Source: JAAURB01 sp049649525
GTDB lineage: Bacteria; Cyanobacteriota; Cyanobacteriia; Cyanobacteriales; Microcoleaceae
Length of the DNA: 64,000 nt
Direction of reading: 5' to 3'
Assembly (NCBI GenBank): GCA_049649525.1
Contig: JBARZE010000016.1
Span: 129,256 to 193,255 of the forward strand
Each line of letters starts with the position of its first letter. Position 1 is the stretch's first letter. A program made the position numbers and the translations under genes. The notes under the pieces were generated by a model. It was not told the origin of the DNA, did not search any database, and was given only the letters and a program-made list of their open reading frames with translations. Below, piece by piece: positions 55,151 through 64,000 of this stretch.

Positions 55151-55594
55151 TATGAGTTAGCTGAGTGAAAATTGAGGTAAAGTAAGTAACATTATGCAGA
55201 TTACTCAAGAAGTCAAAATACAGTTACTATTTAATCGAGATCAACTGAGCTATTTTCATCAATGATTAGAACAAATATAGAGCGCGATCGCGATAACAAC
55301 ATCTAAATATTTAACAATTATTTATGATCAAAATAAAGCGATAATTCATTGACTCTCGTGCTATATATTATTTGCTCTGAGTCGAATAGCAAAAAACTGT
55401 ATGTTTAGGAATTCTAGGTCACAATAGTAATATGAAATATGAAAAGTTATGCGACAAATCAATATTTCTCTCAACTCCCCTTTTTTAAGGGGAGATACAG
55501 GGGGGATGTTTCTCCTGTGTCAAATGCGCGCAAATATTTAAGTATTTCATATAATTTTATTAAACAAAACAATTTATCTGAATTAATTAAGACT
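55151..55594. other. Intergenic with a hairpin repeat
   Basis: 444 bp. It holds the inverted repeat at 55475-55494 and the following ACAGGGGGGAT, a composition often seen in dispersed cyanobacterial intergenic repeats. The frame of the next gene stays open back to 55439 through this repeat, but that extension is probably non-coding. Confidence 0.55.
55475..55494. repeat. Hairpin of a likely dispersed repeat
   Basis: CTCCCCTT (55475-55482), loop TTTT, AAGGGGAG (55487-55494), perfect 8-bp stem, then ATACAGGGGGGAT. Possibly part of a small mobile repeat; only one copy is seen in the window. Confidence 0.55.
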
Positions 55595-56737
55595 ATGAAT
55601 ATTTTATTTTTAGATCAAAGTGGAAAACTGGGAGGTGCTGAATTATCTTTACTTGATATAGCCAAATTTTATAAAAAAAGTGCTTTAGTGGGTTTATTTG
55701 CAGAGGGTGTATTCAGACAACAATTAGAACAGCATAATATTCCTGTTGAAATATTAACTCAACAATCAATTAAAGTTCATAAAGATAGTAATTTAATTCA
55801 AGGAATTATTAGTATTTTCTCACTGTTACCGCTACTGACAAAAACAGCTAAAATTGCTCAAGATTATGATTTAATTTATGCGAATACTCAAAAGGCTTTA
55901 GTCATTGGCGCTATGGCAAGTGTTTTGAGTCGTCGTCCTTTAGTTTATCATCTACGGGATATTATTTCAGACGATCATTTCAGTGCCATAAATCGCCAGA
56001 TTATTATTAATTTAGCCAATCAATTCGCGACTCTTGTAATTGCTAATTCAAAAGCAACCCAACGTTCATTTATTGATGCGGGAGGACGACCAGAACTAAC
56101 GAAAGTGGTTTATAATGGCTTTGACACTAAACATTATCAATTTAACGATGTAGCGCGAAATAAACTGAGGCAAGAACTCGGATTTGATACTAAGTTTGTC
56201 ATCGGTCACTTTAGCCGTCTTTCTCCTTGGAAAGGACAACATATTTTACTCGAAGCATTGGCTAATTGTCCCGATAATATGACTGCTATTTTTGTCGGAG
56301 ATGCACTTTTTGGTGAGCAAGAATATGTTGAACAACTCCATCGTCAAGTGGCAGAATTAGGACTAGAAAAACGGGTGCAATTTCTAGGGTTTCAATCTGA
56401 TGTTGTTGCTTTCATGAGTGCTTGCGATCTAATTGTTCACACTTCAACTGCACCTGAACCGTTTGGACGAGTAATTATTGAGGCGATGCTGTGTCAACGC
56501 CCTATTATTGCAACTGCCGCCGGGGGTGTGATTGAATTAATTAAACATCAGCAAACAGGATGGCTTGTACAACCGGGAAACGTTCAACAGTTAACTTCCG
56601 CCATGACAAATTGTTGGCAAAATCCTCAGTTAATAACTCAGGTGGCGCAACAAGCGAAACAGGAAGCTGATGAACGATTTCAACTCAACCAAATTCAGCA
56701 ACAAATTGATCAATTATTACATCAAACTTTGTCGTAA
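55595..56737 (+). CDS. GT4-family glycosyltransferase
   Basis: 380 residues from ATG 55595 (MNILFLDQSGKLGGAELSLL). A frame open from 55439 runs through a non-coding repeat, so the internal ATG is preferred. Core motifs: KLGGAELSLLDIAKFY, VIGHFSRLSPWKGQHILLEA and STAPEPFGRVIIEAMLCQRP (EX7E). Last gene of the polysaccharide locus. Related to the other GT4 genes only at the fold level. Confidence 0.9.
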   Translation: MNILFLDQSGKLGGAELSLLDIAKFYKKSALVGLFAEGVFRQQLEQHNIPVEILTQQSIKVHKDSNLIQGIISIFSLLPLLTKTAKIAQDYDLIYANTQKALVIGAMASVLSRRPLVYHLRDIISDDHFSAINRQIIINLANQFATLVIANSKATQRSFIDAGGRPELTKVVYNGFDTKHYQFNDVARNKLRQELGFDTKFVIGHFSRLSPWKGQHILLEALANCPDNMTAIFVGDALFGEQEYVEQLHRQVAELGLEKRVQFLGFQSDVVAFMSACDLIVHTSTAPEPFGRVIIEAMLCQRPIIATAAGGVIELIKHQQTGWLVQPGNVQQLTSAMTNCWQNPQLITQVAQQAKQEADERFQLNQIQQQIDQLLHQTLS

Positions 56738-56764
56738 ACTGAATAAATTATAGCTACTGAGTAG

Positions 56765-56784
56765 AGACGTAATATATTATGTCT
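56765..56784 (+). terminator. Terminator-like palindrome after the polysaccharide locus
   Basis: AGACGTAATA / TATTATGTCT, 10 + 10 bp with one G-T pair and no loop bases, followed by TTACAG. The U-tract is poor, so termination is uncertain. It lies 28 bp after the last gene. Confidence 0.35.
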
Positions 56785-56839
56785 TTACAGTCATTAGCTG
56801 TTTTTTATTATTTATTAACTGTTAAATTGAATCTAAAAA

Positions 56840-56867
56840 CTAACAACTAACAACTAACAACTAAAGA
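56840..56867. repeat. Short tandem repeat CTAACAA x3
   Basis: Three perfect 7-bp copies of CTAACAA (56840-56860) and one degenerate copy follow, between two convergent genes. It is low-complexity DNA with no evident function. Confidence 0.7.
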
Positions 56868-56887
56868 CTAATTCAAACATCATTCAA

Positions 56888-58618
56888 TTAATTCTCTTGA
56901 GATGATGATTCTGAGTCAATTTGAACCTGCTTTTGTTCAATTAAGCGGATATTTTCACGCACAGTTGCCAAGCTTTCTGTATCTTCTACTTCTTGTAATA
57001 AAGCTAAGGCTTGCTGAAAACTATCTAAAGCTTGGTCATAGTTTCCGAGTTTCTCATACATTTCTCCAATATTACTTAAAGTTTGTCCAATTTCGGCTTT
57101 TTCTCCAACTGCTTGACGCGCTTCTAATGCTTTTTGATAAGCGTCTAATGCTTGATTATATTCTTCCTGGTTTTGATAAATTTCTCCAATTTGAGTTAAG
57201 GTTTGACCCAGTTTATCTTGATCTTCAATCTCTTGATAAATAAATACAGCCTGTTGATAATTGTCTATTGCTTCTGAATATTGCGCCTGAGAGACGTAAA
57301 CACTCCCTAACTGAGTTAAACCTGTACTTAATTCTTCTTTTTCGGCAGAAGATAGAGCGAGTTTAATTGCTTTTTGATAGACTTCAATCGCTTCTTGTGG
57401 CTGTTCTAAACTTTCATAAATAGTCCCCATTAAATTATAAACTCGGGCAGCACTGGCCCTGTCTTCAATCTGCTCCATCATCTGTGCGGCTTGTTGAAAA
57501 TGCACTAAAGCCTGATTATCATCTTCGAGTTTACGATAGATAAACCCCATGTTACTTAATAATCTTCCGACTCCAGCCACATCACCAATTTGACGACGTA
57601 ACGCTAAAGCTTGCTGATAAATTTCAATCGCTTTATCCGTTTGTCCAATGGTAAAATAAAGTGCGCCTAAGTTATTTAAAGTTCGGCTTTGATCTCGTAA
57701 ATCTCCGACTTGCTGGCGGTATTCTCTGGCTTGTTGATAATAATCAAGGGCTCGATCAAGATTGCCTTGATTGGTATACACTGAAGCTAAGTTATGTAAT
57801 GATTCTCCAATGCTTTCTGGATCGTTAACCGCTTGCGAGAGTTCAAAAGCTTCTTGATGTAACTTCAAGGATTCATCTAATTGATCGGTTTTTCGATAAA
57901 CAAAACCTATTAAATTTAAACTCCGACTGATGCCAATATCAATCACTGTTTGATCTTCAGTCGCATTCGGTTTTAAGTCACGATAAATTTCTAAAGCACG
58001 TTGTAATGTTTTTAAAGATTCAGTTTCTTCTCCTAAATTAGCGTAAACTTCACCGATATAATTAAGGGTGGCTGCGATCGCCAGTTTGTCTTGACTTTTC
58101 TCCTGAGTTTCTAATACTTTTTGCAATGTTAAGAGTGCTTCTCTAAATCGTCCTTCGCGAAATTGAGTCACTCCGGCTTCAAAAGATTTATTCACTTCTT
58201 CCGGGGTTTCAAGCGGCGTTGATTCGGGGTTAGAGTCTGTAGTATTATCCTCATTATCGTCTGAGTCAGTGACCGTCGGTTTTTCATCTACAGCTTCAGG
58301 GGGTGTTGATTCTGTATTAGACTCTGTTGTACTATCGTCTGAGTCAGTGACCGTCGGCTTTTGATCTACAGTTTCAGGTGTATCTGATTCTGATTCGGTT
58401 TCTGATTCGGTTTCGGTTTCGGTTTGTGCCAAAACAATTTCAGTGACCAGCAAACTTCCGAGGGGAAACAATATCAGCAATAATAAACTCAAACTGAGGG
58501 ACCATGGATTGAGCGATCGCACAGATCCCGATATTAACCCCTTGAATTTCTGGATTTTAGACTGAGAGCGGCAGGCTGAATGCTGGTTTAACATATCGCA
58601 AAAGCATTTGTAAAACAA
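56888..58618 (-). CDS. Tetratricopeptide-repeat protein with N-terminal signal/anchor
   Basis: Up to 576 residues; an in-frame ATG at 58594 is the alternative start. A hydrophobic segment LSLSLLLLILFPLGSLLVTE (about 41-60) followed by VLAQ looks like a long Sec signal or anchor. Then comes a low-complexity Thr/Glu/Ser-rich stretch (TETETESETESESD) and two copies of an acidic repeat around KPTVTDSDD. The rest (about 150-560) consists of about 10 TPR motifs of the 40-residue TPR_12 kind (NLGALYFTIGQTDKAIEIYQ, SNIGEMYEKLGNYDQALDSF). It is probably a periplasmic or surface scaffold for protein interactions; the specific partner is unknown. Confidence 0.9.
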   Translation of the reverse strand: MFYKCFCDMLNQHSACRSQSKIQKFKGLISGSVRSLNPWSLSLSLLLLILFPLGSLLVTEIVLAQTETETESETESESDTPETVDQKPTVTDSDDSTTESNTESTPPEAVDEKPTVTDSDDNEDNTTDSNPESTPLETPEEVNKSFEAGVTQFREGRFREALLTLQKVLETQEKSQDKLAIAATLNYIGEVYANLGEETESLKTLQRALEIYRDLKPNATEDQTVIDIGISRSLNLIGFVYRKTDQLDESLKLHQEAFELSQAVNDPESIGESLHNLASVYTNQGNLDRALDYYQQAREYRQQVGDLRDQSRTLNNLGALYFTIGQTDKAIEIYQQALALRRQIGDVAGVGRLLSNMGFIYRKLEDDNQALVHFQQAAQMMEQIEDRASAARVYNLMGTIYESLEQPQEAIEVYQKAIKLALSSAEKEELSTGLTQLGSVYVSQAQYSEAIDNYQQAVFIYQEIEDQDKLGQTLTQIGEIYQNQEEYNQALDAYQKALEARQAVGEKAEIGQTLSNIGEMYEKLGNYDQALDSFQQALALLQEVEDTESLATVRENIRLIEQKQVQIDSESSSQEN

Positions 58619-58704
58619 GCTAAGATTTAAACCTAAAGTTATAGCAAAAAAATCTCTATCATAGAATATGCTTCTGCGAATTTTTAATTAACTCAGCTTT
58701 GACT

Positions 58705-59838
58705 ATGCCCACGACTACCGTAAATACTATTCTAAATCGAGCGATCGCCGGTCATGATCTGACTCCGACAGAAGGGGTAATCCTGCTACAGCAAAGCGAT
58801 CGAGCCATTGTGTCTCAAATTCAACAGGTGAGTGATACCCGGAGGACTCAACAAGTGGGGGATACAGTCACTTATGTAAATAATCGCAATATTAACTTTA
58901 CCAACATCTGTGAACAGCATTGTAGTTTTTGTGCGTTTCGGCGCGATGCCGGAGAGGATGGGGCGTTTTGGTTAAACACAACCCAAATTCTAGAAAAAGC
59001 GACTGAAGCAGTGCAACAGGGGGCGACTGAAATCTGTATGCAGGGGGGACTGCATCCGGGGGCCAAAATTGATGGTGCGTCTTTGGCTTATTATCTTGAG
59101 TTAGTCAAAACCCTCAAACAAACGTTTCCTCAGATCCATCTGCACGCCTTCTCACCGCAAGAAATCCAGTTTATTGCCCGCGAAGATGGTTTGAGTTATC
59201 AGGCCGTTATAGAGGCATTACGGGACGCTGGTGTCGGTTCGATGCCGGGGACTGCTGCAGAGATTTTAGATGATTCGGTACGGCGGGTGATCTGTCCTGA
59301 AAAAATTAATAGCGCCACTTGGTTAGAGATTGTCGAAACGGCCCATCGTTTAGGTGTTCCCACTACCAGTACCATGCTTTGTGGTCACATCGAAACCCCA
59401 CAACAACAAATTGCTCATCTAGAACTATTGCGATCGCTCCAACAAAAAGCGATTCAAAACCATTATCCAGCCCGCATCACTGAATTTATCGCCTTGCCTT
59501 TCGTAGGTCAAGAGGCCCCTGCCCCCCTACGGCGTAGAGTCGGACGGGATCAACCCCTTTTAGCCGACAGTTTATTACTCACTGCCGTTGCCCGAATTTA
59601 CCTCGGAAATTGGATTGTCAACCATCAACCCAGTTGGGTGAAATTGGGTTTAGTTGGGGCAACAACCGCCTTGAAATGGGGTTGTAATGATATTGGCGGC
59701 ACGTTAATGGAAGAACATATTACCACGATGGCAGGAGCACAAGGGGGAACTTGTATGGAGCCGGAAATGTTACAGACAGCAATTCGTAGTATTAATCGAC
59801 CCGTTAAACAACGAGATACTCTCTATCATTATTGTTGA
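58705..59838 (+). CDS. cofH: FO synthase subunit 2 (CofH)
   Basis: About 377 residues, with the start at ATG 58705 rather than the in-frame TTG at 58699. A radical SAM enzyme: the C-x3-C-x2-C cluster motif is ICEQHCSFCAF (Cys69, Cys73, Cys76). The family motifs TEICMQGGLHPGA, HAFSPQEIQ and GSMPGTAAEILDD, and the tail GGTLMEEHITTMAGAQGG, are those of CofH. With CofG it makes FO, the deazaflavin chromophore that cyanobacterial cryptochrome/photolyases can use. CofG is not in this window. Single gene, preceded by a divergent TPR gene. Confidence 0.93.
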   Translation: MPTTTVNTILNRAIAGHDLTPTEGVILLQQSDRAIVSQIQQVSDTRRTQQVGDTVTYVNNRNINFTNICEQHCSFCAFRRDAGEDGAFWLNTTQILEKATEAVQQGATEICMQGGLHPGAKIDGASLAYYLELVKTLKQTFPQIHLHAFSPQEIQFIAREDGLSYQAVIEALRDAGVGSMPGTAAEILDDSVRRVICPEKINSATWLEIVETAHRLGVPTTSTMLCGHIETPQQQIAHLELLRSLQQKAIQNHYPARITEFIALPFVGQEAPAPLRRRVGRDQPLLADSLLLTAVARIYLGNWIVNHQPSWVKLGLVGATTALKWGCNDIGGTLMEEHITTMAGAQGGTCMEPEMLQTAIRSINRPVKQRDTLYHYC

Positions 59839-60036
59839 TTTTTTAGTGATAGAAATCATTCATTTTTGGGAATCTTAAAGCTCAATATAGTAGAAAAACT
59901 ACACTTGATATACAGCCCTTTTCAATCCCTGTAATTTTACGGATAAAACGGGTTCTATCTGATCAAAATCATTTCTTTTTTTCTACTCATTCTCAGTGAA
60001 AGCACCCAATTTAAGATTTTTAAGGTAGACCTCAAA

Positions 60037-63000
60037 ATGAATGTAGCTCATAAGATTCAACAAAAAATTGCTGGATATCAAATTATTGAACAACTGTATA
60101 GCGGTTCTCGGACATTAGTTTATCGAGCTATTTCCCTTGATGAGCAGCATCGGGTGATCCTAAAAATATTACAAAATGAATATTCGAGTTTCGATGAATT
60201 AGTTAAATTTCGTAATCAATACACTATCGCCAAAAATCTAAATTTACCCGGAATTATCCGAACCTATACCCTCGAACCTCATGGTAATCGCTATGTCTTG
60301 GTAATGGAAGATTTTGGCGGAATATCTTTAGCACAATTCACTCAAAAACAACCGCTTGATATTACAACATTTTTAGCCGTCGCCATTCAAATAGCTGATA
60401 TCCTCGACGGACTCTATCAACACCGTGTCATTCATAAAGATATTAAACCCGCTAATATTCTAATTCATCCCGATACAAAACAAGTCAAACTGATTGATTT
60501 CTCCATCTCTTCTCTGTTGCCGCGTGAAACTCAAGAAATTAAAAATCCTAATATTTTAGAAGGAACACTGGCTTATATTTCCCCAGAACAAACGGGACGG
60601 ATGAATCGAGGAATTGATTATCGAACTGATTTCTACTCTTTAGGAATTACCTTGTATGAATTATTAACAGGACAGCTCCCTTTTGATAGTAATGATCCGA
60701 TGGAATTAGTGCATTGTCACTTAGCAAAAACAGCAGCAAAAGTCGATCAAATTAATCCTAATATTCCAACTATCATTTCACAAATTATTGCTAAATTAAT
60801 GGCGAAGAACGCCGAAAATCGTTATCAAAGTGCCTGGGGTTTAAAACAGGATTTACAGCAGTGCTTAACTCAATGGAAAAAAGCGAAAAAAATTACTGAA
60901 TTTGTGATTGCTCAACAGGATATTTGCGATCGCTTTATTATTCCTGAAAAACTCTATGGACGAAGCTCTGAAGTTCAATCATTACTGAATGCTTTTGCTC
61001 GTGTCGCCTCTCGGCCAAAACAACAATTTAACCACCTCAAGGGGGAGAAAAAGGGAGTCGAAATGATGCTAGTTTCAGGCTTTTCTGGAATCGGAAAAAC
61101 GGCTGTTATTAATGAAGTTCATAAACCCATTATTAGAGGGCGTGGCTACTTTATTAAAGGTAAATTTGACGGGTTTAATCGTAATATTCCGTTTTCTGCT
61201 TTTGTACAAGCTTTTCGAGATCTAATTAATCAATTATTAGGTGAACCCGATAGCAACTTGCAAAATTGGAAAACTAAAATCCTTAATGCTTTAGGAGAAA
61301 ACGCTCAAGTTATTATTCAGGTGATTCCGGAGTTAGAAAAAATTATTGGTTCACAACCATCCGCTCCCGAGCTTTCGGGTAGTGCCGCCCAAAATCGCTT
61401 TAATTTATTGTTTAATAAATTTGTGGGTGTTTTCACAACAGAAGAGCATCCTTTAGTGATCTTTTTAGATGATTTACAATGGGCAGATTCCGCCTCACTG
61501 AATCTATTAAAACTATTAATGAATCCATCTAAAATGGGTTATTTGCTGATCGTAGGAGCCTATCGAGATAATGAAGTAGGCGCTGCTCATCCTTTGATGT
61601 TAACCCTAGCTGATATTCAAAAACAAGAGGCAACAATTAATACGATTACTCTAACACCTTTAGATGAAGTTGATATTAGGCAGTTAGTCGCAGATACATT
61701 ATTCTGTTCAACAACAGTTGCCACACCACTGGCTCAATTAGTTTATCAAAAAACCCAGGGAAATCCATTTTTTACCACTCAGTTTTTGCAAGGATTATAT
61801 CACGAAGGTTGCATCACCTTTAACCCTCCCTCCTCAGACGCGAGTTCAGGAAAAATTAAAGCGGGATGGCAATGTAATTTAGCAAAAATCCGGCAAATCT
61901 CACTCACAGATGATGTTGTCAAATTCATAATTGGACGGTTAAAAAAACTCCCAGAAGCGACTCAGAATGTACTGAAGTTAGCCGCTTGTATCGGTAACCA
62001 ATTTGATTTAGCAACACTGGCAGTTGTGTGCGAAGACACTCAAGAGAAAGTCGCAATGAGTTTATGGCGAGGGTTGCAAGAAGGGTTTGTGATTCCGGAA
62101 AATGAAACTTATAAGTTTTTCCAAGGAGACACACAGAAGACAAATATTGGGGATATTTCTGTTCGTTATCGCTTCGTGCATGACCGGGTTCAACAAGCTG
62201 CTTATTGTTTAATTCCGGAGGGTCTTAAACAAGCGGCTCATTACTATATTGGTCAACTATTGCTGCAACAAACTTCCCCTGAAGCAATAGAAGAATCTAT
62301 TTTTACAATAGTGGGTCAATTAAATTATGGAATTACTTTAATTATTCAACAAACAGAGAGAAATGAATTAGCCAAGCTGAATCTGATTGCTTGCCGTAAA
62401 GCCAGAAGCGCTACCGCCTATCAAGCGGGCCGTGAATATGCTAATACCGGGTTATCATTACTTGGTGAAACAGCCTGGGAAAATCACTATGAAATTACAC
62501 TAGAATTCCATGAATTAGCGGCAGAATTAGCTTACCTCAGCGGTGAGTTTGAGGTCATGCAGAAGTTCATTGAAACTACTATTGAGCAAGCTCAATCTTT
62601 ACTCGAACAAGTTAATATTTACCGAATTAGAATTCAATCAAAAGCCTCGCGAGGTCAACTCACCAAAGCAATTATTGTGGCTCAACAGTTTTTACAGCAG
62701 TTGGGTCTTACCTTTCCTGAAACACCCACCCCAAGCGATATTGAACAGAGTATTGCAGAGATTAATCAACTCATAGGTGAGCGGGAAGTTGAAGACTTAG
62801 TGAATCTTCCTGTGATGGCAGACCGAAAACAAATTGCCATGACTCAGACTATTACAAGTATCTTACCCACTGCTTATATGTCCGGTCATCCCTTATTTCC
62901 GTTACTGGTAACTTCCTCAGTCAAACTATCAATTCAATCGGGTAATATATCAGTCTCCGCCTTAGCTTACGCCTCTTATGGCATCATTGTTTGTAGTATG

Positions 63001-64000
63001 CAGCAAGATGTAAATACTGGAGTCGAATTTGGTCATTTGGCGCTTCAGCTTGTCTCTAAACTCGATGCCAAAGCAATAAAACCTGAGATATTTAATGTTG
63101 TTGGTTTGTTCTTATTACACCGCACATCTCATCTCAAAAAAACCCTACCTCTGTTTCAACAAGGATACACAATCGGGTTAGAGATGGGTAATTTAGAACA
63201 GGTTGCATACAGTGCGAGTGTATTTTGTTTGCACTCATTTTTCTGCGCTCAACCCCTGGAAAATTTGGCTCAAGAGACTCAGGCTTACTGCAATACATTG
63301 ACACAGCTCAAACAATTGGCGGCTGTAAATTGGTGCAGTCTCCATTTGCAAATCATGTTAAATTTGCTCAATGTTACAGAAAATCCTACCATTTTATTTG
63401 GGGAAACGACTCAAGAAACAGAGATTCTCTCTCGGCTACTTTCAGAAAATAATTTATCGGGTTTAGGTGACTTCTACCTGTACAAACTCATACTTAGCTT
63501 CCTATTTGAGGATATTGTTGCGGCTATTGCTTGTGCCAATAATTTTACTAAGTATTTAATCGGCTCCGCTACAAAAATTAATGAACCGGTCTTTTATTAT
63601 TATGACTCTTTGGCAGCTATAGCCGGATTGAAATCAGCCTCCGATCTAACATCGGAAATATTACAAAGAGTCGAAGAAAATCAAACCAAACTACAACATA
63701 AATGGGCAAAAAATGCGCCGATGAATCATCAACATAAGGTGGATTTAGTCGAAGCTGAAAAATGCAAAATTTTAGGAAAAAAAGCAGAAGCAATAGAACT
63801 TTATGATCGCGCTATTGCCCTGGCTAAAGAAAATGGATATACCCAAGAAGAAGCCCTCGGAAATGAACTCGCCGCTAAGTTTTACCTCGCTTGGAATAAA
63901 GAAATAATTGCCAGTAGTTATATGATAGAGGCATATTATTGTTATTCTCGTTGGGGTGCAAAGGCAAAAGTTGCCCATTTAGAAACACACTATCCCCAAC
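60037..64000 (+). CDS. HstK-type Ser/Thr kinase-AAA ATPase sensor, 5' part
   Basis: The frame is open from ATG 60037 to the window edge (about 1321 codons), so the C-terminus is missing. Residues 10-275 form a Hanks-type kinase: VYRAISLDEQ, catalytic HKDIKPANI (His133, Asp135, Lys137, Asn140) and LIDFS in place of DFG. An AAA-like ATPase follows with SGFSGIGKTAVINE (P-loop from Gly348, Lys354) and Walker B VIFLDDLQWADS. The rest is a long helical, TPR-like sensor region. Cyanobacterial proteins of this type usually continue with GAF and histidine-kinase domains, to about 1800 residues. The signal is unknown. Confidence 0.92.
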   Translation, partial: MNVAHKIQQKIAGYQIIEQLYSGSRTLVYRAISLDEQHRVILKILQNEYSSFDELVKFRNQYTIAKNLNLPGIIRTYTLEPHGNRYVLVMEDFGGISLAQFTQKQPLDITTFLAVAIQIADILDGLYQHRVIHKDIKPANILIHPDTKQVKLIDFSISSLLPRETQEIKNPNILEGTLAYISPEQTGRMNRGIDYRTDFYSLGITLYELLTGQLPFDSNDPMELVHCHLAKTAAKVDQINPNIPTIISQIIAKLMAKNAENRYQSAWGLKQDLQQCLTQWKKAKKITEFVIAQQDICDRFIIPEKLYGRSSEVQSLLNAFARVASRPKQQFNHLKGEKKGVEMMLVSGFSGIGKTAVINEVHKPIIRGRGYFIKGKFDGFNRNIPFSAFVQAFRDLINQLLGEPDSNLQNWKTKILNALGENAQVIIQVIPELEKIIGSQPSAPELSGSAAQNRFNLLFNKFVGVFTTEEHPLVIFLDDLQWADSASLNLLKLLMNPSKMGYLLIVGAYRDNEVGAAHPLMLTLADIQKQEATINTITLTPLDEVDIRQLVADTLFCSTTVATPLAQLVYQKTQGNPFFTTQFLQGLYHEGCITFNPPSSDASSGKIKAGWQCNLAKIRQISLTDDVVKFIIGRLKKLPEATQNVLKLAACIGNQFDLATLAVVCEDTQEKVAMSLWRGLQEGFVIPENETYKFFQGDTQKTNIGDISVRYRFVHDRVQQAAYCLIPEGLKQAAHYYIGQLLLQQTSPEAIEESIFTIVGQLNYGITLIIQQTERNELAKLNLIACRKARSATAYQAGREYANTGLSLLGETAWENHYEITLEFHELAAELAYLSGEFEVMQKFIETTIEQAQSLLEQVNIYRIRIQSKASRGQLTKAIIVAQQFLQQLGLTFPETPTPSDIEQSIAEINQLIGEREVEDLVNLPVMADRKQIAMTQTITSILPTAYMSGHPLFPLLVTSSVKLSIQSGNISVSALAYASYGIIVCSMQQDVNTGVEFGHLALQLVSKLDAKAIKPEIFNVVGLFLLHRTSHLKKTLPLFQQGYTIGLEMGNLEQVAYSASVFCLHSFFCAQPLENLAQETQAYCNTLTQLKQLAAVNWCSLHLQIMLNLLNVTENPTILFGETTQETEILSRLLSENNLSGLGDFYLYKLILSFLFEDIVAAIACANNFTKYLIGSATKINEPVFYYYDSLAAIAGLKSASDLTSEILQRVEENQTKLQHKWAKNAPMNHQHKVDLVEAEKCKILGKKAEAIELYDRAIALAKENGYTQEEALGNELAAKFYLAWNKEIIASSYMIEAYYCYSRWGAKAKVAHLETHYPQ

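Noticed and set aside
1..64000. CRISPR arrays, complete insertion sequences, integrases or prophage genes
   Set aside because: No regularly spaced repeats and no transposase or integrase sequence were seen in the window.

Overview
The window is cyanobacterial chromosome. The evidence is psaD (photosystem I), kaiA-kaiB-kaiC (circadian clock), a GUN4-type porphyrin-binding protein, an RpaB-type response regulator, a ferredoxin with an FdC2-like tail, several GCGATCGC (HIP1-type) octamers, and lineage-typical small proteins (Uma2, TIGR02450, GxxExxY). AT-rich intergenic DNA, large TPR/CHAT/HstK-type signalling proteins and a long exopolysaccharide locus suggest a filamentous, probably non-heterocystous (Oscillatoriales-like) organism. 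That last step is inference.

Layout. 1-3.5 kb: end of an SDR epimerase, a carotenoid-desaturase-like flavoprotein, a Uma2 protein, cobK and tRNA-Ser(GGA). 3.6-7.1 kb: ferredoxin and an unusual membrane PlsY-like/PEP-synthase-like fusion. 7.2-10.5 kb: kaiC, kaiB and kaiA, all on the minus strand, then a small conserved protein. 11.5-15.1 kb: DUF1232 protein, nitroreductase, rpaB-like regulator, ribbon-helix-helix protein, OB-fold lipoprotein. 15.3-24.9 kb: housekeeping genes (folD, crtE/GGPP synthase, DUF212, dprA, CPA2 antiporter, ruvA, MFS, HAD phosphatase). 24.9-30.3 kb: a GT39/83-like membrane glycosyltransferase, a frameshifted GxxExxY gene beside a tandem duplication, a TIGR02450 gene, PhzF-like protein, trpE and psaD. 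31.1-36.6 kb: clpC, a membrane CHAT (caspase-like) protein and gun4.

38.1-56.7 kb, after about 1.5 kb without a recognisable gene, is one plus-strand polysaccharide locus: GT4, Wzc-like co-polymerase/kinase, initiating sugar transferase, HepA-like ABC exporter, four GT2 enzymes, a Wzy-like polymerase, a sulfotransferase, a 1007-residue FG-GAP/ASPIC protein and two GT4 enzymes. Together they look like a route for building, possibly sulfating, polymerising and exporting an extracellular polysaccharide. No wza or wzx gene is seen. 56.9-64 kb: a secreted or anchored TPR protein, cofH (deazaflavin synthesis), and the first about 1320 codons of an HstK-type Ser/Thr-kinase/ATPase sensor that runs off the window.

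Nothing here is a clear new defence or mobile system; no CRISPR array, complete IS element or prophage was seen. The most unusual items are the PlsY-PEP-synthase fusion, the hepC/hepA-like sulfated-polysaccharide locus with its embedded FG-GAP/ASPIC protein, an operator-like repeat cluster upstream of the rpaB-like gene, and the tandem duplication that created a nine-codon ghost copy of the start of a neighbouring gene.
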